From: Nonomuraea sp. SYSU D8015
GTDB lineage: Bacteria > Actinomycetota > Actinomycetes > Streptosporangiales > Streptosporangiaceae
Direction: 5' to 3'
NCBI RefSeq assembly: GCF_008065375.1
Contig: NZ_VJYI01000008.1
Coordinates: 248,001-312,000 of the forward strand
Length of the DNA stretch: 64,000 nt
Shown: positions 24,379 to 33,664 of the stretch, piece by piece
Layout of the letters: every line of letters starts with the position of its first letter
Numbering within the stretch: position 1 is the stretch's first letter
Translations under genes and position numbers: made by a program
Notes under the pieces: generated by a model
The model's database searches: none
The model's input: only the letters and a program-made list of their open reading frames with translations
Told to the model about the DNA's origin: nothing

Positions 24379-26379
24379 ATGAACCGGTTGAAAGACGCCA
24401 CCAGCCCCTACCTGCTCCAACACGCGGACAATCCCGTGGACTGGCACCCGTGGGGCGAGGAGGCGTTCGCGGAGGCCCGGCGCCGCGACGTGCCGCTGCT
24501 CATCAGCGTGGGTTACTCGGCGTGCCACTGGTGTCACGTCATGGCGCATGAGAGCTTCGAGGATCCCGACACCGCTCGCCTCATGAACGAGCACTTCGTC
24601 AACATCAAGGTCGACCGCGAGGAGCGGCCCGACGTGGACGCCGTCTACATGGGCGCCACACAGGCCATGACGAACCAGGGCGGCTGGCCGATGACGGTGT
24701 TCGCGACGCCGGAGGGCCACCCGTTCTACTGCGGCACCTACTTCCCGCGCCCTCACTTCCAACGGCTGCTCACCGAGGTCCACAACGTGTGGAGGGGCGA
24801 CAGGGAGTCGGTGCTGAAGCAGGGCGCGAAGGTGGTCGAGGCGCTCAACGCGCACACCATGCTGCCCAGCGGACCCCTGCCGAGCGAGGAGACGCTGGCC
24901 CTGGCCATGCGGAACCTGCGGGAGTCCTTCGATCCGGTGAACGGCGGGTTCGGCGGAGCGCCGAAGTTCCCGCCGTCCATGGTGCTGGAGTTCCTGCTGC
25001 GCTCGGGCGAGCGCGAGATGAGCGGCAAGACGCTCGAGGCGATGGCCCGCGGCGGCATGTACGACCAGATCGGCGGCGGGTTCGCGCGCTACAGCGTGGA
25101 CGCGGAATGGGTCGTGCCGCATTTCGAGAAGATGTTGTACGACAACGCGCTCCTGCTGCGGGTCTACACCCACTGGTGGAAGGCGGGCGGCGGCGAACTG
25201 GCGCGCCGGGTGGCGCTGGAGACGGCCGACTGGATGCTGCGCGAGTTGCGCACCGCGGAAGGCGGGTTCGCCTCGGCGCTGGACGCCGACAGCGAGGGCG
25301 TGGAGGGCAAGTTCTACGTCTGGACGCCCGAGCAGCTGCAGGAGGTGCTCGGCGCGGACGACGGGCGCTGGGCGGCCGGCCTCTTCGAGGTCACCGGCAC
25401 GTTCGAGCACGGCACGTCCGTGCTGCAGCTCCTGCGCGACCCCGAGGACGCCGAACGCTACGCGAGCGTCCGGGAGCGGCTGCTCGGGGCCCGGGAGCGG
25501 CGCGTACGTCCCGGGCGCGACGACAAGGTCGTGGCCTCGTGGAACGGCCTGGCCATCGCCGCTCTGGCGGAGACCGGCGTGGTCTTCGAGCGGCCCGACC
25601 TCGTGGCGGCGGCCACTGACGCGGCGGAGCTGCTCGCCGGGACGCATCTGGTGGACGGCAGGCTGCTGCGTACGTCGCGGGACGGCCGGGCGGGCGCGAA
25701 CGCCGGCGTGCTCGACGACTACGCGAACCTGGCCGAAGGGCTGATCTCGCTCTACGGCGTCACCGGCGAGGCCCGGTGGCTGCGGCTGGCGGGCTCGCTG
25801 CTGGACGTCGTGCTCGACCGCTTCGCCAACGGGGCGGGTGGGTTCTACGACACGGCGGACGACGCCGAGCGGCTGTTCCAGCGGCCGCAGGACCCCACCG
25901 ACAACGCCACCCCGTCCGGCCAGTACGCGGCCGCGGGCGCCCTGCTCTCCTACGGAGCGCTGACCGGCTCGGCCAGGCACCGTGAGGCCGCCCACGCCGC
26001 GCTCGGCACCGTGTCCGTGCTGGCCAGGGGGCATGCCAGGTTCGCCGGCTGGGGGCTCGCCGTGGCGCGGGCGGCGCTGGACGGGCCGGTCGAGGTGGCC
26101 GTCGTCGGGCCGCCCGACGACCCGCGCACGGCGGCGCTGCACCGGGCGGCGCTGCTGGCGGACGTGCCCGGGCTGGTGGTCGCGCTCGGCTCCGGCGACG
26201 CCGCGACCCGGGGGATCTCGGGCGATCCGCTCGTTCCCGGTGACGGGGTGTTCCCGGCGCTGCTCGAAGGCCGCGGCACGGTCGGCGACGCGCCGGCGGC
26301 GTACGTGTGCAGGGGCTTCACCTGCCGGATGCCGGTCACGACGGTCGACGCGCTCCGAGCCGAGCTGACAACACCCTGA
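24379..26379 (+). CDS. YyaL/DUF255 thioredoxin-domain protein
   Basis: A 666-residue cytoplasmic protein. The N-terminal DUF255 thioredoxin-like domain opens NRLKDATSPYLLQHADNPVDW and has the redox-like motif SACHWCHVM and GGWPMTVF. The rest is an (alpha/alpha)6 barrel like N-acylglucosamine 2-epimerases, with the family motif DDKVVASWNGL. The true activity is unknown. ATG 24379 is set by GAGGAGG at 24367-24373. The mycobacterial counterpart Rv1084 also lies just beyond mca. Confidence 0.88.
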   Translation: MNRLKDATSPYLLQHADNPVDWHPWGEEAFAEARRRDVPLLISVGYSACHWCHVMAHESFEDPDTARLMNEHFVNIKVDREERPDVDAVYMGATQAMTNQGGWPMTVFATPEGHPFYCGTYFPRPHFQRLLTEVHNVWRGDRESVLKQGAKVVEALNAHTMLPSGPLPSEETLALAMRNLRESFDPVNGGFGGAPKFPPSMVLEFLLRSGEREMSGKTLEAMARGGMYDQIGGGFARYSVDAEWVVPHFEKMLYDNALLLRVYTHWWKAGGGELARRVALETADWMLRELRTAEGGFASALDADSEGVEGKFYVWTPEQLQEVLGADDGRWAAGLFEVTGTFEHGTSVLQLLRDPEDAERYASVRERLLGARERRVRPGRDDKVVASWNGLAIAALAETGVVFERPDLVAAATDAAELLAGTHLVDGRLLRTSRDGRAGANAGVLDDYANLAEGLISLYGVTGEARWLRLAGSLLDVVLDRFANGAGGFYDTADDAERLFQRPQDPTDNATPSGQYAAAGALLSYGALTGSARHREAAHAALGTVSVLARGHARFAGWGLAVARAALDGPVEVAVVGPPDDPRTAALHRAALLADVPGLVVALGSGDAATRGISGDPLVPGDGVFPALLEGRGTVGDAPAAYVCRGFTCRMPVTTVDALRAELTTP

Positions 26380-26679
26380 CGGCCATGGGCCGCCCACGAC
26401 GGGCCGCGCCCGTGACGGGCCATCGCATGGCGCGCTCCCAGGGACACCGTCGCTCGCAGGCGCGGCTCCCCAAGGCCCTGCCTCCCTCCGGGCGACGCGC
26501 CTCCCTCGAGCACGCATTTCCCCGTGAGGACGGGCCTACCGCGGCGGGCAGGCTCCGGGCGGACAAAGCTCCGTGGGGCAGTTCTTGCTTCCAAGGGCGC
26601 GCCTGCCCCGGAAGGATGGACAGCCCAGGGCGGGGCTCACCGCCGGGCTCTCTGAGAGGCGGTGGGCCGGTCGGGTGGG
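26380..26679. other. Intergenic region between convergent yyaL and PBP genes
   Basis: About 300 bp without a convincing gene. A small ACGGGC-CGC-GCCCGT hairpin at 26399-26413 lies 20 bp past the yyaL stop and may help termination. I see no other structured element. Confidence 0.5.
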
Positions 26680-28800
26680 TCAGCCCGTGGGGGATCGGCG
26701 GCCGGTGTCGGTGTCGCCGTTGGTGTCGGGATCCGTGGACGGCGGGGCCGGCTCCTGGGTGACCGGTGGGCCCGTCTCCTGGGGCTGGCCGTCGTTCCGG
26801 GGGTTGTCGTTCGGCGAGTCCGTCACCGGCGGATCCGTGAGAGGCGGCTGGGTGGACTCAGGCTGGGGCGTGTTGTCCCATTCGTCAGGGTTCGCCGGCG
26901 GGGTGTACTCCTGCTGCGGCACGTCCCGGTCCGGCGCCGAGTAGTCCGGCGAGTAGCCGTAGCCGTAGTCGGACGGCTTCGGGAACTCCTCGACCGGCTT
27001 GCCGGCCATCGCCTCCGTCATGAACGCCCGCCAGATCTGCGCCGGCAGCGACCCGCCGAACTGCGTGCCGTACCCCGGGATCCGCACGGTCTTGTTGTCG
27101 TCGCGGAACATGTCGACCGCCACCGCCAGCTGCGGCGTGAACCCGTTGAACCACACCGACTTCGACAGGTCCGTGGTGCCCGTCTTGCCGGCCACGGGGC
27201 GGTCGTAGAGCCGGGCGGCGGTGCCGGTGCCGTACTTCACGACCTGCTGCATCGCGTACGTGGTGTCCGCGGCGGCCTGCTCGCTGACCACCCGCGTCGA
27301 GGCCGGCTTGATGACGTCCTTGCGCCCCGCGGCGTCCGTGACCGACTTGATCACGTGGGCCTCCATGTGGACGCCCTTGTTGGCGAACGTGGAGAAGCCG
27401 GAGGCGTTCTGGACGGCGCTGACGGAGGACACGCCGAGCGGGAACGAGGCGGCGGTCTGCTGGGTGAGCTGGTCGGCGGGGATGCCCGCGGCCTCGGCGG
27501 TCTTGGCCACCTTGTCCAGCCCGACCTTCTGCCCGAGGTCGACGAACGCGGTGTTCACGGAGTACTGCGTGGCCCGCACCAGGTCGATCGGCCCGTACGA
27601 GCGCCCGCTGTCGTTGGGTATGGCCTCCGGCGCGGACGCCACCCGCAGCGGCGAGTTGCCGTTGACCCTGGTGGACAGGTCGAAGCCGTTGTCGAGCGCG
27701 GCGGCCAACGTGTACGGCTTGAACGTCGAGCCGGCCATCACCTTGGCTGAGAAGGCGTTGTCGTACTCGTAGCGGTCGGGATCGCCGCCGTAGAACGCGA
27801 CGACCTCGCCGGTGGCGGGGTCGACGGCGGCCAGCCCGGTGCGGACCTTCTTCGGCGTGTCGTCGGGCAGCACGTCCTTGACCGCCCGCGCGGCCGCCGC
27901 CATGAGCTTCTTGTCGAACGTGGTGACGACCTTGAGCCCGCCGCCGTTGATGTCCTCGTCGGTGTAGCCGCGCCGGTTGAGCTCGGCGGTCACCTGCTCG
28001 ACCATGTAGTGGGCCTGGCCCTTGAGCTCGAACGGCCTCTTCGGCGCCGCCAGCTGCGGAAACTTTTCGGCGGCCACCTGCTCGGGGGTCAGCGCGCCCG
28101 TCTGCCCCATCGCGTTGATGACCCACTGCCAGCGCTGCTCGGCCGCGGCCAGGTCGGCGCCCTTGGGGTCGGCGAAGCGGCTGGGCTGCTGGATCACCGC
28201 GGCGAGGTAGGCGCCCTCGGACACGGTGAGCTCGCCGACGTCCTTGCCGAAGTAGGCGCGGGCGGCCGACTGGATGCCGTTGGCGCCGCGGCCGAAGTAG
28301 ATCGTGTTGAGGTACTGCTCCAGCACCCAGTCCTTCGACTTGGACTGGTCGACCTTCATCGCTATGAGGATCTCTTTGAACTTGCGGGTGACGGAGCGCT
28401 CCTGGCTGAGACCGCTGTAGTAGTTGCGGACCAGCTGCTGGGTGATCGTCGAGCCGCCCTGGAGCTGCTGCCCGGAGACGGTGGACCAGACGGCCCGCAT
28501 GGTGCCCTTGAGAGAGACGCCGGCGTCATCGTAGAACGAGCGGTTTTCCGCCGCTATGACCGCCTGGCGCACGTGCATGGGCACCTTGGCCAGCTCGACC
28601 ACCTTCCGGTCGACGCCCTTGCGCGCCAGCACGGATTTGCCGTCGCGGTAATAGATCACTGAGCCCTGCGCGGTGGCCTGCTTCTGGGTGGTGTCGGGAA
28701 TGGGGGTCATGGCCCACGCGACTGCGAAAAGGCCGACCAGCACGAGGATTCCTGCGCCGAAGGCAATGAGCAGAAGTCGGAGAATCCGCCGCTTTCTCAT
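26680..28800 (-). CDS. Class A penicillin-binding protein (transglycosylase/transpeptidase)
   Basis: A 706-residue bifunctional wall enzyme. A basic N-terminus and one membrane helix (LLLIAFGAGILVLVGLFAVAWAM) lead to a GT51 domain with AENRSFYDD (catalytic Glu), QGGSTITQQLVRNYY and EILIAMKVD. The transpeptidase domain has the SxxK site GSTFKPYTL, SVN and GKTGTT. A Pro/Asp/Thr-rich tail of about 90 residues follows, common in actinomycete PBPs. It polymerises lipid II and cross-links strands outside the membrane. ATG 28800 follows AAAAGGG; a GTG at 28824 is an alternative. Confidence 0.93.
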   Translation of the reverse strand: MRKRRILRLLLIAFGAGILVLVGLFAVAWAMTPIPDTTQKQATAQGSVIYYRDGKSVLARKGVDRKVVELAKVPMHVRQAVIAAENRSFYDDAGVSLKGTMRAVWSTVSGQQLQGGSTITQQLVRNYYSGLSQERSVTRKFKEILIAMKVDQSKSKDWVLEQYLNTIYFGRGANGIQSAARAYFGKDVGELTVSEGAYLAAVIQQPSRFADPKGADLAAAEQRWQWVINAMGQTGALTPEQVAAEKFPQLAAPKRPFELKGQAHYMVEQVTAELNRRGYTDEDINGGGLKVVTTFDKKLMAAAARAVKDVLPDDTPKKVRTGLAAVDPATGEVVAFYGGDPDRYEYDNAFSAKVMAGSTFKPYTLAAALDNGFDLSTRVNGNSPLRVASAPEAIPNDSGRSYGPIDLVRATQYSVNTAFVDLGQKVGLDKVAKTAEAAGIPADQLTQQTAASFPLGVSSVSAVQNASGFSTFANKGVHMEAHVIKSVTDAAGRKDVIKPASTRVVSEQAAADTTYAMQQVVKYGTGTAARLYDRPVAGKTGTTDLSKSVWFNGFTPQLAVAVDMFRDDNKTVRIPGYGTQFGGSLPAQIWRAFMTEAMAGKPVEEFPKPSDYGYGYSPDYSAPDRDVPQQEYTPPANPDEWDNTPQPESTQPPLTDPPVTDSPNDNPRNDGQPQETGPPVTQEPAPPSTDPDTNGDTDTGRRSPTG

Positions 28801-28918
28801 CCCTTTTCCACCGCCGCTTCGCACCCTCGACCCCCCTCGTCAAACGTCGTCCAACCCCGCGAGCTGGGCAAATGCCAAGGGTAAAGGATCGACCATGGTG
28901 CCTCGTCCCTTAGCGATA

Positions 28919-29404
28919 CTACGGCGCTCGCCTCTCACGGCGCGGTACATCGGCGACCAGCGGCAGCACCCGATAGGGAACGGGAGTGTCGAGCGCGATG
29001 ATCGAATTAGTTCTGAGCACGCCCTGAACATCGACCATCTGATCAATGACGCGCTGCAGATCGGCATTCGTCCGGGCCACCACTCGACAAAGAAGATCGC
29101 TGTCGCCCGTGATCGTGTGCACCTCCAGCACCTCCGGGATGCGCGCCAGCTGGTGCGCCACCGGGTCGTGCCCGGCGACCTGCCTGATCTCCATGCTGAC
29201 GAACGCGGTGACGTCGTAGCCGAGCGCGGCGGGCGACACGTCGGGCCCGAACCCGGTGATCACTCCCCTGGCGACCAGCCGGTCGAGCCTGGCCTGGACG
29301 GTGCCGCGGGCCACGCCGAGCCGGCGCGAGCATTCCAGCACGCCCAGGCGCGGCTCCGCGGTCAGCAGGGAGATCAGCCGGGCGTCGAGATCGTCGATCG
29401 TCAT
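28919..29404 (-). CDS. Lrp/AsnC family transcriptional regulator
   Basis: A 161-residue regulator. The N-terminal winged helix (LDARLISLLTAEPRLGVLECSRRLGVARGTVQARLDRL) is followed by a RAM/ligand domain (AHQLARIPEVLEVHTITGDSDLLCRVVARTNADLQRVIDQM). Lrp-type proteins bind amino acids and form octamers. It diverges from hppD over 103 bp, so control of tyrosine breakdown, with tyrosine or a related acid as ligand, is the natural guess. ATG 29404 begins MTIDDLDARL; the frame runs further upstream without a good start. Confidence 0.88.
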   Translation of the reverse strand: MTIDDLDARLISLLTAEPRLGVLECSRRLGVARGTVQARLDRLVARGVITGFGPDVSPAALGYDVTAFVSMEIRQVAGHDPVAHQLARIPEVLEVHTITGDSDLLCRVVARTNADLQRVIDQMVDVQGVLRTNSIIALDTPVPYRVLPLVADVPRRERRAP

Positions 29405-29507
29405 GCTGTACAGAAGTACCTGATATTTCGCGCGATTACTAGGCAGATTGTGCACTGCTTGAAGTAACTCTTGCGCAACTCGTCCAGGAAAATCGAGAGT
29501 TAGAGGT
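29405..29507. promoter_or_regulatory. Divergent promoter region, Lrp-type regulator/hppD
   Basis: The 103-bp gap is AT-rich compared with its flanks. It contains TTGTGCAC (29449-29456) and the palindrome TTGCGCAA (29471-29478). Either could be part of a site for the Lrp-type protein. No single operator is certain. Confidence 0.4.
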
Positions 29508-30617
29508 ATGAGTGATGTCTTTCCGGTTAACGGCATGGATGCCGTGGTGTTCGCCGTGGGCAACGCCAAGCAGGCGGCCCACTACTACTCGACCGCCTTC
29601 GGTATGAAGCTGGTGGCCTACCGCGGGCCGGAGAACGGCAGCCGCGACCAGGCCGCGTACGTGTTGACCTCGGGCGCCGCCACGTTCGAGTTCCGGGCCT
29701 CGCTGCGGCCGGGCACGGACCTGGCGCGGCACGTGGCCGAGCACGGTGACGGGGTGATCGACCTGGCCATCCAGGTGCCCGACGTGGAGGCGGCGTACGC
29801 CCACGCCGTCGCGCACGGGGCGAAGGGACTGGCGGAGCCGTACACGATGGAGGACGAGCACGGCAAGGTGCAGCTCGCCGCCATCGCCACCTACGGCGAG
29901 ACGCGGCACACGCTGGTCGACAGGTCCAACTACGGCGGCCGCTACCTGCCCGGGTACGTGCCCGCCGAGCCGCTGGTCGCGCCGCCGCCGACCAAGGGCG
30001 GGCGGCTGTTCCAGGCCATCGACCACTGCGTGGGCAACGTCGAGCTGGGCAAGATGGACGAGTGGGTGGCGTTCTACCGCAACGTCATGGGCTTCACCAA
30101 CATGGCCGAGTTCATCGGCGACGACATCGCGACCGAATACTCGGCGCTCATGTCCAAGGTCGTGGCCGACGGGACGCGGAAGGTCAAGTTCCCGCTCAAC
30201 GAGCCGGCCGTGAGCAAGCGGAAGTCGCAGATCGACGAGTACCTCGAGTACTACCGCGGGCCGGGCGTGCAGCACATCGCGCTCGCCACCAACGACATCC
30301 TGACCACGGTCGACCACATGCGGGCGGCCGGGGTCCAGTTCCTGGACACGCCGGACTCGTACTACGACGATCCCGAGCTGCGGGCGCGCATCGGAGAGGT
30401 GCGGGCGCCGATCGAGGAGCTGAAGAAGCGCAGGATCCTCGTCGACCGGGACGAGGACGGCTACCTGCTGCAGATCTTCACCCAGCCGGTGCAGGACCGG
30501 CCCACGGTCTTCTTCGAGCTGATCGAGCGGCACGGGTCGCTGGGATTCGGCAAGGGCAACTTCAAGGCCCTGTTCGAGGCGATCGAGCGCGAGCAGGAAC
30601 GCAGGGGCAACCTTTAG
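29508..30617 (+). CDS. hppD: 4-Hydroxyphenylpyruvate dioxygenase
   Basis: A 369-residue Fe(II) enzyme that turns 4-hydroxyphenylpyruvate into homogentisate in tyrosine catabolism, and the entry to ochronotic pigment. It has two vicinal-oxygen-chelate halves. Iron ligands are the His in FQAIDHCVGNV, the His in GPGVQHIALATNDI and the Glu in the C-terminal strand VFFELIERHGSLGFGKGNF. That last stretch is an HPPD signature. ATG 29508 follows AGAGG. No homogentisate dioxygenase or fumarylacetoacetase gene is nearby. Confidence 0.95.
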   Translation: MSDVFPVNGMDAVVFAVGNAKQAAHYYSTAFGMKLVAYRGPENGSRDQAAYVLTSGAATFEFRASLRPGTDLARHVAEHGDGVIDLAIQVPDVEAAYAHAVAHGAKGLAEPYTMEDEHGKVQLAAIATYGETRHTLVDRSNYGGRYLPGYVPAEPLVAPPPTKGGRLFQAIDHCVGNVELGKMDEWVAFYRNVMGFTNMAEFIGDDIATEYSALMSKVVADGTRKVKFPLNEPAVSKRKSQIDEYLEYYRGPGVQHIALATNDILTTVDHMRAAGVQFLDTPDSYYDDPELRARIGEVRAPIEELKKRRILVDRDEDGYLLQIFTQPVQDRPTVFFELIERHGSLGFGKGNFKALFEAIEREQERRGNL

Positions 30618-30820
30618 TTTGCTCCGACTCGGTGGGGGCGATCAGGACATCATGGGATCGCCACCACCGGAGCCGGCGGGGCGGCCGGGGCTGGTCATCA
30701 GCCTCGTCTCCGCCCCTTCGCCTGGACGCGCCGCCGCCGCGCGCCCGTGAGGACGCTCGTCGTGAGAGCATGACCCAGCGTAATATTCTGGTCACTCATC
30801 GAAGGGGGCTGTTCTCGCCA

Positions 30821-32200
30821 ATGCGTTCCAACAGGCGCCGGCTTGCGGCGCTGGCGGCGCTGGTCACCGTGTTCGGCTGCTCATCGGCGGCGAGCGAGCC
30901 CATGGTGGGCGCGCCCGGCATCGGCGATCCCGACTTCCCCAAGGACGGCAACGGGGGCTACGACGTCGCCCACTACGACGTCGCCATCGACTACACCCCG
31001 GCCGGCAAGCGGCTCGTGGGCGTGACCACCATCCGGGCCGCCGCCACCCAGGACCTGTCGGCGTTCAACCTCGACCTGGCCGGGCTCAACGTCCATGCGA
31101 TCACCGTGGACGGCGCCTCCGCCACCTTCAGCCGTCAGGGCGACGAGCTGACCGTGCGGCCCGCCGGGACGATCGCGGACGACGCCGTTTTCTCCGTCAA
31201 AGTGTCCTACTCCGGCGTACCGAAGCCGATCAAGGACGCCGGCAGCCTGGGCACATACGGCTTCATGCCCACGGGCGACGGCGCCTTCGTGGCGGCCGAG
31301 CCCAATGGCGCCAAGACCTGGTTCCCCAGCAACGACCACCCCGCCGACAAAGCCACGTTCGACTTCACGATCACCGTGCCCGCCGGGGTGACCGCACTGG
31401 CCAACGGGGAGATGGCCGGGCGGCCCGCGTGCTCGGGCGGGAAGACCACCTACCGGTGGCGCGAGCGGCACCCGATGGTGACCTATCTCGCGACGGCCAC
31501 GCTGGGCAAGTTCGAGCTGCGCGAGGGCCGCACGCCCGGCGGGATCCCCAACCTGGCGGCCGCCGACCCCAGGTTCAAGTCCTCGCTCGACAGCCTCTAC
31601 AAGACCTCCGCCGAGGTGACCGACCACTGGGCCACGGTCTTCGGTCCCTACCCGTTCGGGTCGACCGGCGGGGTGATCGACGACTTCGCCGCCGGATACG
31701 CGCTGGAAAACCAGACCAAGCCGCTCTACGGGGGCTTCCACCCGGACGAGAGCATCATCGCGCACGAGCTGGCCCACCAGTGGTTCGGCAACAGCCTGAG
31801 CATCAAGCTGTGGAAGGACCTCTGGCTCAACGAGGGATTCGCCACGTACGCGGAGTGGCTGTGGGCCGAGCACAAGGGCAGGAAGACCGCCCAGGCCACG
31901 TTCGACGACTATGCCAAGCGCCCGGCCGACGACCCGATGTGGGCCTATCCGCCCGGCCGGGCCCGGCCGCACGACCTGTTCAGCCAGTCGGTCTACGTAC
32001 GCGGCGCCATGACCCTGCACGCCCTGCGCAAGGCCGTCGGCGACCAGACGTTCTTCGCGCTGGTGCGCACATGGGCCGCCGACCACCGCTACGGTCACGT
32101 CACGACGGACCAGTTCATCGAGCTCGCGGAGCGCATGTCGGGCAAGGAGCTCGGCGCCCTCTTCGACGCCTGGCTCTTCCAGCCCCGCAAGCCGTCCTGA
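30821..32200 (+). CDS. M1 family metallopeptidase, lipoprotein
   Basis: A 459-residue exported zinc peptidase of the gluzincin M1 family. The N-terminus MRSNRRRLAALAALVTVFGC is a lipoprotein signal with Cys20 as the anchor. After a beta-saddle domain comes HELAHQW (His315, Glu316, His319) and LWLNEGFATYAEW with the third zinc ligand Glu338. It lacks the large C-terminal domain of aminopeptidase N, so it belongs to the short actinobacterial group. The usual GAMEN substrate loop appears as GYALENQT. ATG 30821 fits the lipobox; ATG 30770 is an in-frame alternative. Its natural substrate is unknown. Confidence 0.85.
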   Translation: MRSNRRRLAALAALVTVFGCSSAASEPMVGAPGIGDPDFPKDGNGGYDVAHYDVAIDYTPAGKRLVGVTTIRAAATQDLSAFNLDLAGLNVHAITVDGASATFSRQGDELTVRPAGTIADDAVFSVKVSYSGVPKPIKDAGSLGTYGFMPTGDGAFVAAEPNGAKTWFPSNDHPADKATFDFTITVPAGVTALANGEMAGRPACSGGKTTYRWRERHPMVTYLATATLGKFELREGRTPGGIPNLAAADPRFKSSLDSLYKTSAEVTDHWATVFGPYPFGSTGGVIDDFAAGYALENQTKPLYGGFHPDESIIAHELAHQWFGNSLSIKLWKDLWLNEGFATYAEWLWAEHKGRKTAQATFDDYAKRPADDPMWAYPPGRARPHDLFSQSVYVRGAMTLHALRKAVGDQTFFALVRTWAADHRYGHVTTDQFIELAERMSGKELGALFDAWLFQPRKPS

Positions 32201-32274
32201 CCCGTGCGGAAACGCTTTTCGTCGCTCGGTCCAAGTACGGGGTGTAAGGCGAACGACGAAAGGGATTGCAGGCG

Positions 32275-32820
32275 ATGCGCCTCAACGAAGACCCTGCGGC
32301 CTTTGAGGCCTTTTATCGCCGCCACGTTGATGCCGTACTGAAATTCGTGGCCCGGCGGGTGAGCGACCCTCATCTCGCCGCGGACCTCACGGCGGACATC
32401 TTCCTGGCGGTCTTGGACTCGGCTCACACCTACGTCCCCGGCCGGGGCAGCGAGATCGCTTGGCTGTACGGCGTCGCGCGCAACGTCGTGTCGGCCCAGC
32501 ACCGCAAAGCGGCCAGGGAGGCGCGGGCCACCGGCCGCGTCGCGGGTCGCCGGCTGATGGACGACGACGATCTCGTCAGGATGGAGGAGCGGATCGACGC
32601 CGAGCGCCGGATGCGCAGTGCCCTGGAGGCCATGGCCGAGCTTCCCGAAGGCGAGCGCGCGGTGCTGGAACTCGTGGCGATCGACCAGCTCACCGTCGCC
32701 GAAGCCGCCGCGGCCCTGGGCATCAGGCAGGTCACCGCGCGGGTCAGACTCCACCGAGCCCGGAAAACCCTGGAGACAGTCGCTTCGCCGGCAGCTGTGT
32801 ACGTGGAAGGACAGGCATGA
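32275..32820 (+). CDS. ECF RNA polymerase sigma factor
   Basis: A 181-residue group 4 sigma factor. The sigma-2 region spans FEAFYRRHVDAVLKFVARRV to GSEIAWLYGVARNVV. The sigma-4 region spans LPEGERAVLELVAIDQLTVAEAAAALGIRQVTARVRLHRAR. ATG 32275 follows AAAGGGA; the frame also opens with a TTG at 32266. Its stop overlaps the next ATG, so it is coupled to a membrane protein likely to regulate it. Its target promoters are unknown. Confidence 0.88.
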   Translation: MRLNEDPAAFEAFYRRHVDAVLKFVARRVSDPHLAADLTADIFLAVLDSAHTYVPGRGSEIAWLYGVARNVVSAQHRKAAREARATGRVAGRRLMDDDDLVRMEERIDAERRMRSALEAMAELPEGERAVLELVAIDQLTVAEAAAALGIRQVTARVRLHRARKTLETVASPAAVYVEGQA

Positions 32821-33500
32821 GCAATTTCGAAGAGCGCCTTCTCAGTGCACTCAAGGAAGAGATCACGACGAGAACGGCGGAGGACAGGATGACGACCACT
32901 GTGACACCGGATCAGCGCGGCTCGCGACGGCGGCGCTTCGTAGGGCTGTCCGCCGCGGCGGCGGGGGTCGCGGCGGCCGCCACGGCCGCGGTGGTGGTGC
33001 TCAACGGGGTCGCCGGCGCCCCGGCGTACGCGGTCACCAAGAGCACGGACGGCTCGGTGAGCGTGCAGATCAACGCGTTCACCGATCCCGAGGGGCTCGA
33101 GGCCGAGCTGGCCGACGCGGGCGTCAAGGCGGTCGTGGATTACCTGCCCGAGGGGCAGATCTGCAAGTCGCCGCGCGGTCAGCAGGGGAGCGCGAGCGGG
33201 AAGTTCTCGACGAGCCTCACCAAGGAAGCGAACGGGATCTCGTTCAAGATCGAGGAGGGTCAGGTCCCGGCGGGCGAGACGCTCGTCCTGGCCGTGTCCA
33301 AGAGCAAGGACGGTGACGACAAAGCGCCGTTCGCGATGTCGCTGGAGATCGTGAAGGGGGCGGTCGCGGACTGCGAGGTCACTGCGGTGCCGCAGCCGCC
33401 GGCCGATGGCCGCGGTGGCGACGGCGCCCCCGAGTCCGGGCTCGACTCCAAGACGGACGGTGAGGACACCGGTCCCAGCCTGAACCAGCAAACCCAGTAG
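32817..33500 (+). CDS. Membrane protein paired with the ECF sigma factor
   Basis: A 227-residue protein with a short cytoplasmic N-terminus (MSNFEERLLSALKEEITTRT), one helix (FVGLSAAAAGVAAAATAAVVVL) and an extracytoplasmic domain of about 150 residues with two cysteines (GQICKSP, VADCEV), ending in a polar tail. Such genes directly after an ECF sigma gene often encode anti-sigma or CU044_5270-like proteins. No zinc-binding anti-sigma motif (HxxxCxxC) is present, so sequestration by the N-terminal segment is possible but unproven. Confidence 0.7.
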   Translation: MSNFEERLLSALKEEITTRTAEDRMTTTVTPDQRGSRRRRFVGLSAAAAGVAAAATAAVVVLNGVAGAPAYAVTKSTDGSVSVQINAFTDPEGLEAELADAGVKAVVDYLPEGQICKSPRGQQGSASGKFSTSLTKEANGISFKIEEGQVPAGETLVLAVSKSKDGDDKAPFAMSLEIVKGAVADCEVTAVPQPPADGRGGDGAPESGLDSKTDGEDTGPSLNQQTQ

Positions 33501-33552
33501 CACTCCTGGGGCGGGCGATCCCTCCTCACGTCGCGCATCGCCGGCCCGCACG

Positions 33553-33588
33553 GCCCGGCGGCCCTCCCGAGCAGCGGGGCCGCCGGGC
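33553..33588. terminator. Bidirectional terminator between sigma operon and ROK kinase
   Basis: Perfect 12-bp arms GCCCGGCGGCCC (33553-33564) and GGGCCGCCGGGC (33577-33588) followed on the plus strand by CTTCGCCGTTTCC. It lies between convergent genes. Confidence 0.7.
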
Positions 33589-33635
33589 CTTCGCCGTTTC
33601 CATCCGGAGCAGCGGCGCCGGGCCTTCGCCGTTTC
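33582..33635 (+). repeat. Duplicated right half of the terminator
   Basis: The 19-bp string GCCGGGCCTTCGCCGTTTC occurs at 33582-33600 and again at 33617-33635, each preceded by GAGCAGCGG. It looks like a short local tandem duplication of about 35 bp. Confidence 0.7.
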
Positions 33636-33664
33636 GCGCGCGAGTTCAGGGGGCGCGTCCGGGT

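Noticed and set aside
29508..30617. A full tyrosine-degradation cluster around hppD
   Set aside because: No homogentisate dioxygenase, maleylacetoacetate isomerase or fumarylacetoacetase gene is present nearby.
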